Source: Ketobacter alkanivorans
Lineage (GTDB): Bacteria; Pseudomonadota; Gammaproteobacteria; Pseudomonadales; Ketobacteraceae
Direction: 5' to 3'
DNA: 64,000 nt
Assembly (NCBI RefSeq): GCF_002863865.1
Contig: NZ_CP022684.1
Coordinates: forward strand, 1,335,001-1,399,000
A program made the position numbers and the translations under genes. Each line of letters starts with the position of its first letter. Position 1 is the stretch's first letter. The notes beneath the pieces are model-generated. The model saw only the letters and a list, made by a program, of their open reading frames with translations. It ran no database searches and was not told where the DNA came from. This document shows, piece by piece, positions 1-9,325 of this stretch.

Positions 1-35
1 AGGAACGCTCTTAACAATGACGAAGATTTAAGCAT
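1..35 (-). CDS. msrQ: Start of MsrQ heme-binding membrane subunit (partial)
   Basis: An open frame begins with ATG at 35-33, seven bases after the msrP stop, and runs off the window edge after eleven codons (MLKSSSLLRAF). The residues are too few for a family match. The call rests on position: msrQ, the membrane heme protein that feeds electrons to MsrP, normally follows msrP directly on the same strand. No clear ribosome binding site is visible, so the true start could lie elsewhere. Confidence 0.35.
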   Translation of the reverse strand, partial: MLKSSSLLRAF

Positions 36-42
36 TAGACGC

Positions 43-1041
43 TCAAAAATGGGTGCGCAGGTTCATTTTGTCGTATAGGGCAGCCACCTGCTCCTCATAG
101 CCGTTGAACTTTTGGGTTGGTACCCAGTTGGGATCCCACAGGCTATTGGGGAGACGGCGCTCACGCTTTTGGCTCCAGCGTGGATGGTCAACTTCTGGAT
201 TCACGTTGGCGTAAAACCCGTATTCGCTTGAAGCCAGTTGCTGCCAGGTTGTTTTGGGGGCGGTGGAGGTAAATTCGATTTTGACGATGGATTTGATGCT
301 TTTAAAACCATATTTCCAAGGCACCATTAGACGCAATGGCGCACCGTTCTGCGGCAGCAGGGTTTTACCGTATACGCCTACGACCATCAATGTCAGCGGA
401 TGCATGGCTTCATCCATCCTGAGCCCTTCCACATAAGGCCATGATATGGTTGAGCGACCGAAACGCTGAGCAGGGAATCGGTCCGGATCAACCAACGTCT
501 CAAATCGCACATATTTTGCGCTTGATGTGGGCTCAAACCGCCTGAGAAGATCCGCTAGCGGGAAGCCAACCCAAGGCACCACCATTGACCATGCTTCGAC
601 GCAGCGAAATCGGTATATGCGATCCTCAAGCGCGTGCGGCTTGAGAATGTCCTCCAGCGTGAAGTTGCCTGGCTTTGCCACCTCCCCCGCCACCTGCACA
701 CGCCAAGGGTCAACCTTGAATGATTTACTAAGGCGAGCAGGATCGTCTTTACCGGTTCCGAACTCGTAGAAATTATTGTATTGGATGATGTCTTCGTAAG
801 GTGTGGGCTTATCTCTGGATGAACCAGCCCATGCGACACTGTCGGCCAGCTTCTGCTTGAGCATTGCCTGCCATGTTTCAGGCGAGGCAGGAGCCCCCAC
901 CACAGGCAGACTGACCGCAGCAGCCAAACCAGCACCGAAGTAGCCTGCAGCCTTAAGCCAGGCGCGACGGGACCAGTAATCGCTCTCTGAGGTAAGCTCA
1001 TAGGATTTGGGGGTTGTTTTGTCGCTAGCCTTAATCAGCAT
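43..1041 (-). CDS. msrP: Protein-methionine-sulfoxide reductase catalytic subunit MsrP (YedY)
   Basis: Periplasmic molybdopterin enzyme that reduces methionine sulfoxide in oxidised envelope proteins, taking electrons from the membrane partner MsrQ. The 332-residue protein has a twin-arginine leader (SRRAWLKAAG near residues 24-33, then a hydrophobic stretch), and a sulfite-oxidase-type fold with the likely molybdenum-ligand Cys147 in RFRCVEAW. Length and the motif WPYVEGLRMDEA fit the family. The ATG at 1041 is preceded by GAGGA about eight bases upstream. It lies downstream of pssA, with its own probable promoter inside an inverted repeat (1042-1087). The gene order pssA-msrP-msrQ is as recalled for Pseudomonas. 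Confidence 0.95.
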   Translation of the reverse strand: MLIKASDKTTPKSYELTSESDYWSRRAWLKAAGYFGAGLAAAVSLPVVGAPASPETWQAMLKQKLADSVAWAGSSRDKPTPYEDIIQYNNFYEFGTGKDDPARLSKSFKVDPWRVQVAGEVAKPGNFTLEDILKPHALEDRIYRFRCVEAWSMVVPWVGFPLADLLRRFEPTSSAKYVRFETLVDPDRFPAQRFGRSTISWPYVEGLRMDEAMHPLTLMVVGVYGKTLLPQNGAPLRLMVPWKYGFKSIKSIVKIEFTSTAPKTTWQQLASSEYGFYANVNPEVDHPRWSQKRERRLPNSLWDPNWVPTQKFNGYEEQVAALYDKMNLRTHF

Positions 1042-1087
1042 CGGGGTATCCTCGTCTGTCTGTAATTATATAGACGCAGATACCCCG
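1042..1087 (-). promoter_or_regulatory. Dyad-symmetric operator/promoter of msrP
   Basis: A perfect 9-bp inverted repeat (CGGGGTATC at 1042-1050 against GATACCCCG at 1079-1087) encloses a second 5-bp pair (CGTCT/AGACG), separated by two-base bulges. A TATAAT hexamer (minus strand, 1070-1065) sits next to the centre of symmetry, about 23 bases before the msrP ATG, and no good -35 box lies 17 bases upstream. This arrangement suggests a dimeric regulator site overlapping a promoter that needs activation. If transcribed from pssA instead, the same bases would fold next to the ribosome binding site. The regulator is unknown. Confidence 0.5.
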
Positions 1088-1103
1088 CTAATGTTTCTGC
1101 TTG

Positions 1104-1988
1104 CTAGCTAGATTTTCGACGCAACGCCAGCAACGGGCCACTGAGCGCGTAAAGCAGAAAGATTGCCAGTAGCATTTGCGAGGGGTAGGAGGCAACAACG
1201 GCCAACACCAACACCACCACAAGGATGGCAACAAATGGCACTCGCCCTTTGAAGTCCAGCTCTTTAAAGCTGCTGTACTTGACGTTGCTCACCATCATAA
1301 CGGCTGCAAACCCTGTGACGAGAGCGGCAATCACGGCAATAACCTGGCCATCGAGCTGATACTCCGTCCCGCACCAGACCATGCCTGCAACCACCGCGGC
1401 GGCGGCAGGGCTGGGCAGCCCAGTAAAGTATCGTTTATCTGCTGTATCGATCTGAACATTGAAACGGGCCAGCCTGAGTGCAGCACAGGCTGCGTAAACG
1501 AAGGCCACCATCCACCCGACTTTACCCATACTGGACAACGACCAAGAATAAGACACCAGCGCAGGTGCCACCCCGAAGGAAATGCAATCGGCAAGACTGT
1601 CGTACTGTGCACCAAACTCACTCTGCGTGTTGGTCATCCGTGCAACGCGCCCATCAAGCCCATCCAGTATCATGGCAACGAATACTGCAATGGCCGACTG
1701 CTCGAACATGCCGTTCATTGCGGCGATGATGGCGTAGAAACCTGAAAAGAGCGCGCCCGTTGTGAACAGGTTGGGTAGTAAATAGACGCCTCGGCGGCGG
1801 ATTTTTTTGCCTCCCTCCAGCTCCTCACCCTCTACGACCTCAAACGTCACTCCATCGTGATCGTCAAAGTCATGATGCTCTTCATAATCCTGCTGGTCTG
1901 TGGCCGATTCAGCCTCGATGCTCTCATCGACAGGCTGCCGAGTCGGATTTGTGTCCTTTTTTTTGGGATGCTGCCGTTTGTCTACCAT
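1104..1988 (-). CDS. pssA: CDP-diacylglycerol--serine O-phosphatidyltransferase
   Basis: Integral membrane enzyme that joins CDP-diacylglycerol and serine to make phosphatidylserine, the precursor of phosphatidylethanolamine. The CDP-alcohol phosphotransferase signature is complete: DGLDGRVAR, then G and two spaced aspartates in FGAQYDSLAD. Several hydrophobic segments follow. The first 70 residues are charged and acidic, an extension ahead of the YLLPNLFTTGALFSGFYAI core. ATG at 1988 is preferred over an upstream GTG at 1997 because AAGGTG precedes it at good spacing (294 residues). It is the membrane-bound type II form, not the soluble Escherichia coli type. Confidence 0.93.
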   Translation of the reverse strand: MVDKRQHPKKKDTNPTRQPVDESIEAESATDQQDYEEHHDFDDHDGVTFEVVEGEELEGGKKIRRRGVYLLPNLFTTGALFSGFYAIIAAMNGMFEQSAIAVFVAMILDGLDGRVARMTNTQSEFGAQYDSLADCISFGVAPALVSYSWSLSSMGKVGWMVAFVYAACAALRLARFNVQIDTADKRYFTGLPSPAAAAVVAGMVWCGTEYQLDGQVIAVIAALVTGFAAVMMVSNVKYSSFKELDFKGRVPFVAILVVVLVLAVVASYPSQMLLAIFLLYALSGPLLALRRKSS

Positions 1989-2082
1989 ATTCCGCACCTT
2001 ACCGACGAATCTGTTACTCGCTAAATGTGGTGTTTAAATGCCTATTTTGCAACTGCATTGATCTATTTTAATGGCCGCAAAC

Positions 2083-2104
2083 AAAAAACGCGGCAAACGC
2101 CGCG
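2083..2104 (-). terminator. Intrinsic terminator after ilvC
   Basis: CGCGGC and GCCGCG form a 6-bp GC stem around the loop AAAC (2089-2104). On the minus strand it is followed by six T residues (2088-2083), just after the ilvC stop at 2128. A T-run is also present on the plus side, so it may work in both directions. Confidence 0.8.
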
Positions 2105-2127
2105 CTTTTTGTCACCGAATAGGCCGC

Positions 2128-3213
<1,086 letters not shown>

Positions 3214-3705
3214 TTAAAGCGCCAGTACCTTGTCACCACGGGCAATACCGGAAACACCGGAGCGAACCACTTCCAGGATGGAAGCCTCGCCCACCGATTC
3301 CAGAAATGCATCCAGCTTATCGCTGGCACCTGCCAACTGCACGGTATAGACCGAGCTGGTCACATCCACGATTTGGCCGCGAAAGATATCAGCAGTACGT
3401 TTGATCTCAGCACGCTGAGCACCGGTGGCTTTCAACTTAACCAGCATTAACTCACGCTCTATATGAGCGCCTTCGCTGAGATCTACCAGCTTAACCACTT
3501 CGATCAGCTTGTTGAGCTGTTTGGTTATCTGCTCGATGGTACGATCCGAGCCCGATGTGGTCAGTGTCAACCGGGACAGGGTTGGATCATTGGTGGGCGC
3601 CACTGTCAGAGTTTCGATGTTGTACCCGCGCTGGGAAAACAAGCCTACAACTCGCGACAATGCACCCGGTTCGTTTTCCAACAGGATAGAAATAATTCGT
3701 CGCAT
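3214..3705 (-). CDS. ilvN: Acetolactate synthase small (regulatory) subunit
   Basis: Regulatory subunit of acetohydroxyacid synthase, which binds valine through its ACT domain and controls the large subunit. The 163-residue protein starts MRRIISILLENEPGALSRVVGLFSQRGYNIETL, a textbook ACT domain, and has the usual C-terminal half. Its ATG lies two bases after the ilvI stop, so the two are very probably translationally coupled. The family is also called ilvH; the size fits the IlvI/IlvH pair of proteobacteria. Confidence 0.97.
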   Translation of the reverse strand: MRRIISILLENEPGALSRVVGLFSQRGYNIETLTVAPTNDPTLSRLTLTTSGSDRTIEQITKQLNKLIEVVKLVDLSEGAHIERELMLVKLKATGAQRAEIKRTADIFRGQIVDVTSSVYTVQLAGASDKLDAFLESVGEASILEVVRSGVSGIARGDKVLAL

Positions 3706-3707
3706 GA

Positions 3708-5429
3708 TCAGGTACGCTCCGTCTTATTCAGCCACATGTCACGCATGGAGCCTTCTTTTATCTGCATAGGATATACGTGCTCGTTGGGATCAACGGAGAT
3801 ATCCATGAACACCAGACGATCTGTCAGTGAAAAGGCCTCTTTCATTGCGCCCTCAAGGTCTTCCGGCTTGGTAACTCGTATTCCCACATGCCCATAAGAT
3901 TCCGCCAGCTTAACAAAATCAGGCAGCGATTCTTCGTAGGTCGAGCTGGAGTGACGCCCCTGATATTGCATGTCCTGCCACTGACGAACCATGCCCAGGG
4001 CCTGGTTGTTCAAATTGATGATTTTGACGGGGAAGTTATATTGCAAGCAGGTGGACAGCTCCTGAATATTCATCTGAATACTGCCTTCACCGGTTACACA
4101 AGCCACCGTGGCATCAGGCTTTGCCGCCAGACAGCCCATGGCCGCAGGCAATCCAAATCCCATTGTGCCCAAACCACCAGAGTTGATCCACTGACGCGGA
4201 TACTTGAACTTGTAGTACTGGGCGGCGAACATCTGATGCTGACCAACATCCGAGGTAACAATGGCTTCGCCGTTAGTAGCCCGATACAGCTCTTCGATAA
4301 CCTGCTGTGGCTTAAGCAATCCAGTCTTGGTTTCGTAACGCATGCCGTGGTATGCGCGCCAGGCTTCAATTTGCTTCCACCAGGCTTCAAGCGCCTGCGG
4401 ATCTGGCTTCTCATCGGTTTTCTCGAGTTGCTCCAGCATCTCTTTCAACACCTGATCAACCGGGCCCACGATCGGGATGTCGACAGGTATGTTTTTGGCG
4501 ATGGACGCAGGATCCACGTCTACGTGTATGATCTTGGCGTTGGGGCAGAATTTGCCGGTGTGGTTGGTTACTCGATCGTCGAAACGAGCGCCAATAGCCA
4601 TTACCACATCGGCATGATGCATAGCCATGTTGGCTTCGTAGGTTCCGTGCATGCCCAGCATGCCGACAAATTGCGGATCATCCCCTGGAAAACCACCCAA
4701 CCCCATCAGGGTGTTGGTGCAAGGGAAGCCCATTTTGCGAACCAATTCGGTAAGCTCAGCGGCTGAATTGCCCTGAATAACACCACCACCGGTATAAAAG
4801 ATAGGACGCTTGGCAGCCATCAGCAGGTCGACGGCTTTTTTGATCTGTCCAGAATGACCTTTGGATACCACATTGTAGGAACGCAGCTTCACCTTGGAGG
4901 GGTAGCTGTACTCATAGGTAACCGCCGGGTTGGTCAAATCCTTGGGAATATCCACCAACACTGGGCCAGGGCGACCGGTGCTGGCGATGTAAAAGGCTTT
5001 CTTGATGATGGACGGAATGTCTTCGGTCTTTTTCACCATGAAGCTGTGCTTCACGATAGGCCGAGTCACGCCCACAATATCGGTCTCCTGGAAGGCATCG
5101 TCGCCGATCCAGTCAGACTGCACTTGCCCCGTGATGATGACCATGGGGATGGAATCCATGTAAGCGGTAGCAATACCGGTTACTGTATTGGTTGCGCCAG
5201 GGCCTGAAGTAGCCAGGCACACCCCCGTTTTGCCGCTGCTGCGGGAAAACGCATCAGCCATGTGAGCAGCAGCCTGCTCATGACGAACCAGCACGTGGGA
5301 AATGCTGGGCTCCTGGTATAGCGCATCATATATATGCAGCACGGCACCACCAGGGTAGCCGAATATGATTTCTACACCCTCATCCTTTAAGGAGCGGATG
5401 AGCATCTCTGCACCAGATAAAAGTTCCAC
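3708..5429 (-). CDS. ilvI: Acetolactate synthase large (catalytic) subunit
   Basis: Thiamine-diphosphate enzyme that condenses two pyruvates, or pyruvate and 2-oxobutyrate, in the first common step of branched-chain amino acid synthesis. Three TPP-family domains are visible: the N-terminal Pyr domain with the catalytic glutamate in VRHEQAAAHMADAFSR, a central FAD-binding domain, and the PP domain with GEGSIQMNIQELS and NLNNQ. I chose GTG at 5429 (VELLSGAEML), which matches the start of the family and has AAGGTGTGAG upstream; an ATG eight codons earlier is less likely. That gives 573 residues, the usual length. A long leader precedes it. Confidence 0.96.
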   Translation of the reverse strand: MELLSGAEMLIRSLKDEGVEIIFGYPGGAVLHIYDALYQEPSISHVLVRHEQAAAHMADAFSRSSGKTGVCLATSGPGATNTVTGIATAYMDSIPMVIITGQVQSDWIGDDAFQETDIVGVTRPIVKHSFMVKKTEDIPSIIKKAFYIASTGRPGPVLVDIPKDLTNPAVTYEYSYPSKVKLRSYNVVSKGHSGQIKKAVDLLMAAKRPIFYTGGGVIQGNSAAELTELVRKMGFPCTNTLMGLGGFPGDDPQFVGMLGMHGTYEANMAMHHADVVMAIGARFDDRVTNHTGKFCPNAKIIHVDVDPASIAKNIPVDIPIVGPVDQVLKEMLEQLEKTDEKPDPQALEAWWKQIEAWRAYHGMRYETKTGLLKPQQVIEELYRATNGEAIVTSDVGQHQMFAAQYYKFKYPRQWINSGGLGTMGFGLPAAMGCLAAKPDATVACVTGEGSIQMNIQELSTCLQYNFPVKIINLNNQALGMVRQWQDMQYQGRHSSSTYEESLPDFVKLAESYGHVGIRVTKPEDLEGAMKEAFSLTDRLVFMDISVDPNEHVYPMQIKEGSMRDMWLNKTERT

Positions 5430-5774
5430 GATCTCACACCTTCTATTGAGCAATCGGCACCGGCCTTTCTAGCCAGCCAGCGTGCGCTCAAGCCTGTTAC
5501 GAACCAATTAAAGTCATGAATGTCAGTTCCACCCCACCGCAGTCGACTTCGGTATGGGGTGGCCTGTGGGTCAGAGCTAGCTTGGCAACCAGAGCCCAGG
5601 GGTTTTGGCCGGGTTGCCTCATACGCTGTTAAGCCTATGATTTATCTAGCGAGATCGACGGGGTATGGCAGGAAAACCGGGTATCCGCAGCCTGCCTAAA
5701 AGTGGCGATACTCTCGCTCTAGCGCAGCCCGGCCGGGTATCTCCCTCCAGTCTGCACCCACCTCAGTGAGCCGC
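5430..5774 (-). promoter_or_regulatory. Structured 5' leader of ilvI-ilvN-ilvC, no gene seen
   Basis: About 345 bases separate the predicted promoter from the ilvI start. On the minus strand they can fold into a CCCGGCCGGG palindrome (5727-5736), a stem GGCAACC/GGTTGCC (5584-5618), and a strong hairpin whose arms are CCACCCC-x-ACCG and CGGT-x-GGGGTGG (5529-5562). None is followed by a T-run. Two short frames starting with ATG (26 and 41 codons) are not rich in Leu, Ile or Val, so a classical leader-peptide attenuator is not supported. Upstream on the plus side, to 5949, I see nothing beyond the promoter region. Confidence 0.4.
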
Positions 5775-5775
5775 A

Positions 5776-5804
5776 TATCTTGACATGGATGTGAATTTTG
5801 TCAA
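5776..5804 (-). promoter_or_regulatory. Sigma-70-type promoter for the ilv operon
   Basis: The minus strand carries TTGACA (5804-5799), a 17-base spacer and AAGATA (5781-5776). The -35 box is a perfect match, the -10 is moderate. The same stretch also contains TTGACA on the plus strand at 5780, so TTGACA/TGTCAA forms an inverted repeat across the promoter. Confidence 0.5.
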
Positions 5805-5949
5805 TAGAAGGGCTTTGTGTGGAAAACCATGCACTTAGCGTGGGCTAATCTATACTTCCAAAATTGCAGTAATGAATTCACAAATCAGCACTGAATTCCT
5901 ACGAAGGTGCCCATTAAGCGGCTATAGTTAGGGTAGTATTTCTACAAAC

Positions 5950-6423
5950 ATGGGCAACATCATGATTAAACGACCTTTATTCATTTTTTCAGTGCTGTGC
6001 TTTGCGCTGATAACTTCACCACTTACCCATGCAGGAAAATTCTACAAATGGGTGGATGGAGCCGGTGTAACCCATTACGGTGAAAACCCGCCTGATACCG
6101 AAACCGCTGTTGTAATCAACGTCAAAGCCGGCGCATCGAGCGATCAAGCCAAAGAGCTGGATAAATTGGATGCGCAGCGGAAAGCCGCTCAGCAAGACCA
6201 AGCCCCAAAGGAAGACCCCAATGCTGAGGTCGAACGCCGCAACAAAGAGATAATGGCTAACAACTGCAAAATTCAGCGGCAGAACTTATCTCAGCTACAA
6301 GCTAACAGCCGAGTTAAGCAAACTGACGAAAATGGCACTATCCGATATCTGAGTGCCGAAGAAATTAGCGCCAGAACCAAGGAAATACAAAAGTATATTG
6401 ACGATAACTGCAAAGGCTTATAG
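5950..6423 (+). CDS. DUF4124 domain-containing exported protein
   Basis: A small secreted protein of 157 residues of unknown function. A signal peptide (MIKRPLFIFSVLCFALITSPLTHA) ends before GKFYKWVDGAGVTHYGENPPD, the hallmark of DUF4124, where a Trp-containing strand resembles the start of a periplasmic binding repeat. The rest is a charged Gln/Lys/Asp-rich helix with two cysteines (CKIQ near residue 108 and DDNCKGL at the end) that could form a disulfide. Translation may start at 5950 or at the in-frame ATG 5962, which gives a more typical signal peptide. It converges on the histidine kinase gene with a 36-base gap. Confidence 0.85.
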   Translation: MGNIMIKRPLFIFSVLCFALITSPLTHAGKFYKWVDGAGVTHYGENPPDTETAVVINVKAGASSDQAKELDKLDAQRKAAQQDQAPKEDPNAEVERRNKEIMANNCKIQRQNLSQLQANSRVKQTDENGTIRYLSAEEISARTKEIQKYIDDNCKGL

Positions 6424-6459
6424 CAGCAGGCAGCCTCTTGCGGACAGGGCGCGCCGGTT

Positions 6460-9162
6460 TCAAACTGCCCGGCGAGCGCCCAAGCCATCCTGATAAAAAA
6501 ATGCCTTAAGGGCACTTCTGTTGATGGGTTTGGATAAATGCCCATTCATTCCGGCATCAAATGCCTTCTGCTTGAACTCATCAAAGGCATGGGCCGTAAG
6601 CGCAATAATCTTCACTTTCTCTAACCCTAAATCATGTTCCAGTGCACGGATCTGGCGGGTAGCATCGTAACCATCCAATTCAGGCATCTCGCAATCCATA
6701 AAGATGTAGTCGTAGGCACCATTGGACTGCTGGTAAAGCTCTACGGCTTCACGACCATCCCCGGCTATATCCACCTCACCCACCAAAGGCTTCAACAATT
6801 CTCGAATGACCATCTGATTAACCGGGTTATCTTCTGCCACCAAGACCTTCACCGGCAACAGCGGTGTATTATCAGCCACATCCACATCCCGTGACGCTGC
6901 TGAAACATCGCGCCAACCTAGCCATGCGTTAATAGCAAAAGGGGCTTTGTAACTGCGTTTGGGGTTGATCGCAACAGCGCTGCTGCACTGCTCCAACATC
7001 ACCCCATGTTCATCAATTTGAATTCTGATATCTGGCTTTGTGGTGACCGCGACAATAGTGACCCCTTCGCGCTCCAGACTTTCGCAAACGAAGTGGTTGA
7101 GCTGAGCAGCACCACCTACGACAGCAACCGATGGCATGGGGTCAGGCAGTTGGGGCTGCTTTGCGTCTGCGCCCAAGGGAAAACCTAACTCAACCCAAAA
7201 GACACTACCCTCTCCCTGAATACTTTCAACGCCGATGTTGCCGCCCATCGCTTCAGTCAGCTTCTTACTGATGGCCAGACCGAGCCCTGTCCCTCCAAAT
7301 TTACGATTGGTTGAAGTATCCCCCTGGGTAAACGAATCGAATAGCTTCTGTTCCTGCTCATGGCTTAGGCCAATACCCGAGTCAATTATTTCCAATCTTA
7401 CCGTCTGACGCTGACCATCAACAGCCACACTACGAGCACTGATGAAGATGTGACCTCGATCGGTGAACTTAATGGCATTACCCAACAAGTTATAAATAAT
7501 CTGCTTGATTCGGGTTGGATCACCCAACAGCGGCGCATAAATCTGAGGGCTGACAAACGACGACATCATCAACCCTTTCTGACTGGCTGATGCATCATAG
7601 ATAATCACAGCATCATCGATAATCTGTTGCAGGGATAGCGGGATCTGCTCCAAATCCAGTTTTCCTGACTCAACTTTACTCAGATCAAGGATGTCGTTGA
7701 GAATATTTAACAGCAGCTTGCCAGAACTCTCTATGGTGCCAATCATTCTGGTTTGCTCTGCATCCAAACGTGTGTCCTTAAGCAGGTCAAGCACCCCCAA
7801 AACACCGTTCATGGGTGTTCGGATTTCATGACTCATCACGGCCAGAAAATCGCTTTTGGCTTTGCTTTCATACTTGGCTGCCAGTAGTTCTTTGTCGGCC
7901 TGAATTTCTTTCTCGCGAGCCTGGAGCTGCTCCTTTTGCAGGGTTAGGCTGTCCTCTCTCAACCGGTTAATACGTGCCGCCAACGCCAGGGAAAGCAATA
8001 TGGTTTCCAATGCAGAACCAATCTGCATCAAGTTCTCGGTCAGCCAGTTATAGGGAATCAGGCCAAATTTATTCAACCCCATGACCAAACAACCAAGCAC
8101 GAAAGCATCCCACGCCACTGAAAATATCCGCGCATCTGTCTCATATCGAGCCCAGTAACGGATGCCAATATAAGCAACACTGGCAGCGCTCACTACGGTC
8201 ATGAAGGTGGATATCGGAACCACATACTGAAACGGAAAGATCAGGCTGGCAATTGCCAAAAAGGGAGCGCTGACTATCTGGAGCAACATAACCTTGTACA
8301 AAGGCGGGGACACTTCACGAATGCGCAGCATTTTATTGGAGAACAGGCTTGAAAACCCGTTCGCCAAAGGAATGAAAAACGCCATGCTGACGGCGTTCCA
8401 ATCGGTGAACTCAGGCCATAAAACCTGATAAGCAACACCATGCAGAATCGCCTGAAAGATCAATACGCCCGCCATGGTACCTACATAAAACAAGTAGGTA
8501 ATATCACGAACGCCCCACACCAGAAACAGGTTGTAGAAGATCATGGCAATCATCAAACCATAGTATACGGTTTGCCACGACAGCCTCTGCTGATCGACAC
8601 GCCAAAAAGTAGACTCGCGCCACAGCGCCATCGGCACCTGAATAGCGTTGCCACCTTTAACGCCAAGATAAAGTGTTGTACTGGAATCAGCAGGCATAGT
8701 AACAGGAAAGATCAGATGCCGGTGATTGATGGGGCGATGGTCAAAATCCACCTGATTACCCAGCACCAGCGTCTGCAGTTGGCGCTGCCCCTGCATGTGA
8801 CGCAGCTCAACCCGGTCTAACAATGGATAGCTCACTTCCAGCAAGCGATGGACTTCATGCGGCGTGGGGTTTTCAATAACAAACCGCAACCACAGCTGCG
8901 AATTGCTAAAACCGAAGTTTGGAACGCTATCTGGGTGTTGTTGCCACACCAAATCTGTATCAAGAGGATCAAAAGCGCTGTCCCGATCCACTAACACATA
9001 CTCTAATTCATTGTATTGAAAGGCCCCATCCTCAAGCGCTGACAACTGAATCCCCGCAGATGCCCTCGAACTGTTGAACAGGGCGAGATCCAAGATGAGC
9101 CCCACACACACCAAACCGAATACCCAAAACACACTACATCGGTGTTGAGATAGCTGCACCAC
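6460..9162 (-). CDS. 7TMR-DISM hybrid sensor histidine kinase/response regulator
   Basis: A 900-residue inner-membrane sensor. In order: signal anchor (about 10-35), periplasmic 7TMR-DISMED2 sensor domain (about 40-185), seven membrane helices (about 195-395), a coiled coil (400-440), HisKA with His445 in [15 protein letters not shown], HATPase with NAIKFTD, DSGIGLS and GGTGLGLAIS, and a C-terminal receiver with phospho-acceptor Asp823 (FMDCEMPELDGY) and LSKP lysine. Between HATPase and receiver (about 677-765) lies a segment like a worn-down extra receiver that lacks the acidic pocket. The start is GTG with GAGGG upstream. The ligand is unknown; this sensor class is often linked to carbohydrates or surface behaviour. 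No cognate regulator is adjacent. Confidence 0.9.
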   Translation of the reverse strand: MVQLSQHRCSVFWVFGLVCVGLILDLALFNSSRASAGIQLSALEDGAFQYNELEYVLVDRDSAFDPLDTDLVWQQHPDSVPNFGFSNSQLWLRFVIENPTPHEVHRLLEVSYPLLDRVELRHMQGQRQLQTLVLGNQVDFDHRPINHRHLIFPVTMPADSSTTLYLGVKGGNAIQVPMALWRESTFWRVDQQRLSWQTVYYGLMIAMIFYNLFLVWGVRDITYLFYVGTMAGVLIFQAILHGVAYQVLWPEFTDWNAVSMAFFIPLANGFSSLFSNKMLRIREVSPPLYKVMLLQIVSAPFLAIASLIFPFQYVVPISTFMTVVSAASVAYIGIRYWARYETDARIFSVAWDAFVLGCLVMGLNKFGLIPYNWLTENLMQIGSALETILLSLALAARINRLREDSLTLQKEQLQAREKEIQADKELLAAKYESKAKSDFLAVMSHEIRTPMNGVLGVLDLLKDTRLDAEQTRMIGTIESSGKLLLNILNDILDLSKVESGKLDLEQIPLSLQQIIDDAVIIYDASASQKGLMMSSFVSPQIYAPLLGDPTRIKQIIYNLLGNAIKFTDRGHIFISARSVAVDGQRQTVRLEIIDSGIGLSHEQEQKLFDSFTQGDTSTNRKFGGTGLGLAISKKLTEAMGGNIGVESIQGEGSVFWVELGFPLGADAKQPQLPDPMPSVAVVGGAAQLNHFVCESLEREGVTIVAVTTKPDIRIQIDEHGVMLEQCSSAVAINPKRSYKAPFAINAWLGWRDVSAASRDVDVADNTPLLPVKVLVAEDNPVNQMVIRELLKPLVGEVDIAGDGREAVELYQQSNGAYDYIFMDCEMPELDGYDATRQIRALEHDLGLEKVKIIALTAHAFDEFKQKAFDAGMNGHLSKPINRSALKAFFYQDGLGARRAV

Positions 9163-9260
9163 GTGCCCTCTTAAACATTGCGATCTATAAGGAAAGGATA
9201 GCTTGATTATCTGTATCCTGTACCTCCATTACCGTTTAATCCGGAAACGCTAACGCTCAA

Positions 9261-9289
9261 AGAAAAAAGGCCTGCGTAACGCAGGCCTT
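9261..9289 (-). terminator. Intrinsic terminator of clpB
   Basis: Perfect 10-bp stem AAGGCCTGCG/CGCAGGCCTT with loop of three bases (9267-9289), followed on the minus strand by TTTTTTCTTTG. It lies 37 bases after the clpB stop. Confidence 0.9.
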
Positions 9290-9325
9290 CGTATCTACGA
9301 AATGTATAATATTGATAATTAAAGG

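Noticed and set aside
5430..5780. Classical leader-peptide attenuator for the ilv operon.
   Set aside because: The two short frames with ATG are not enriched in Leu, Ile or Val codons, and no terminator hairpin with T-run precedes ilvI.
6447..6481. GC-rich inverted pair GGGCGC/GCGCCC between the DUF4124 gene and the kinase.
   Set aside because: It overlaps the kinase end, has bulges and no T-run, so it is not listed as a terminator.
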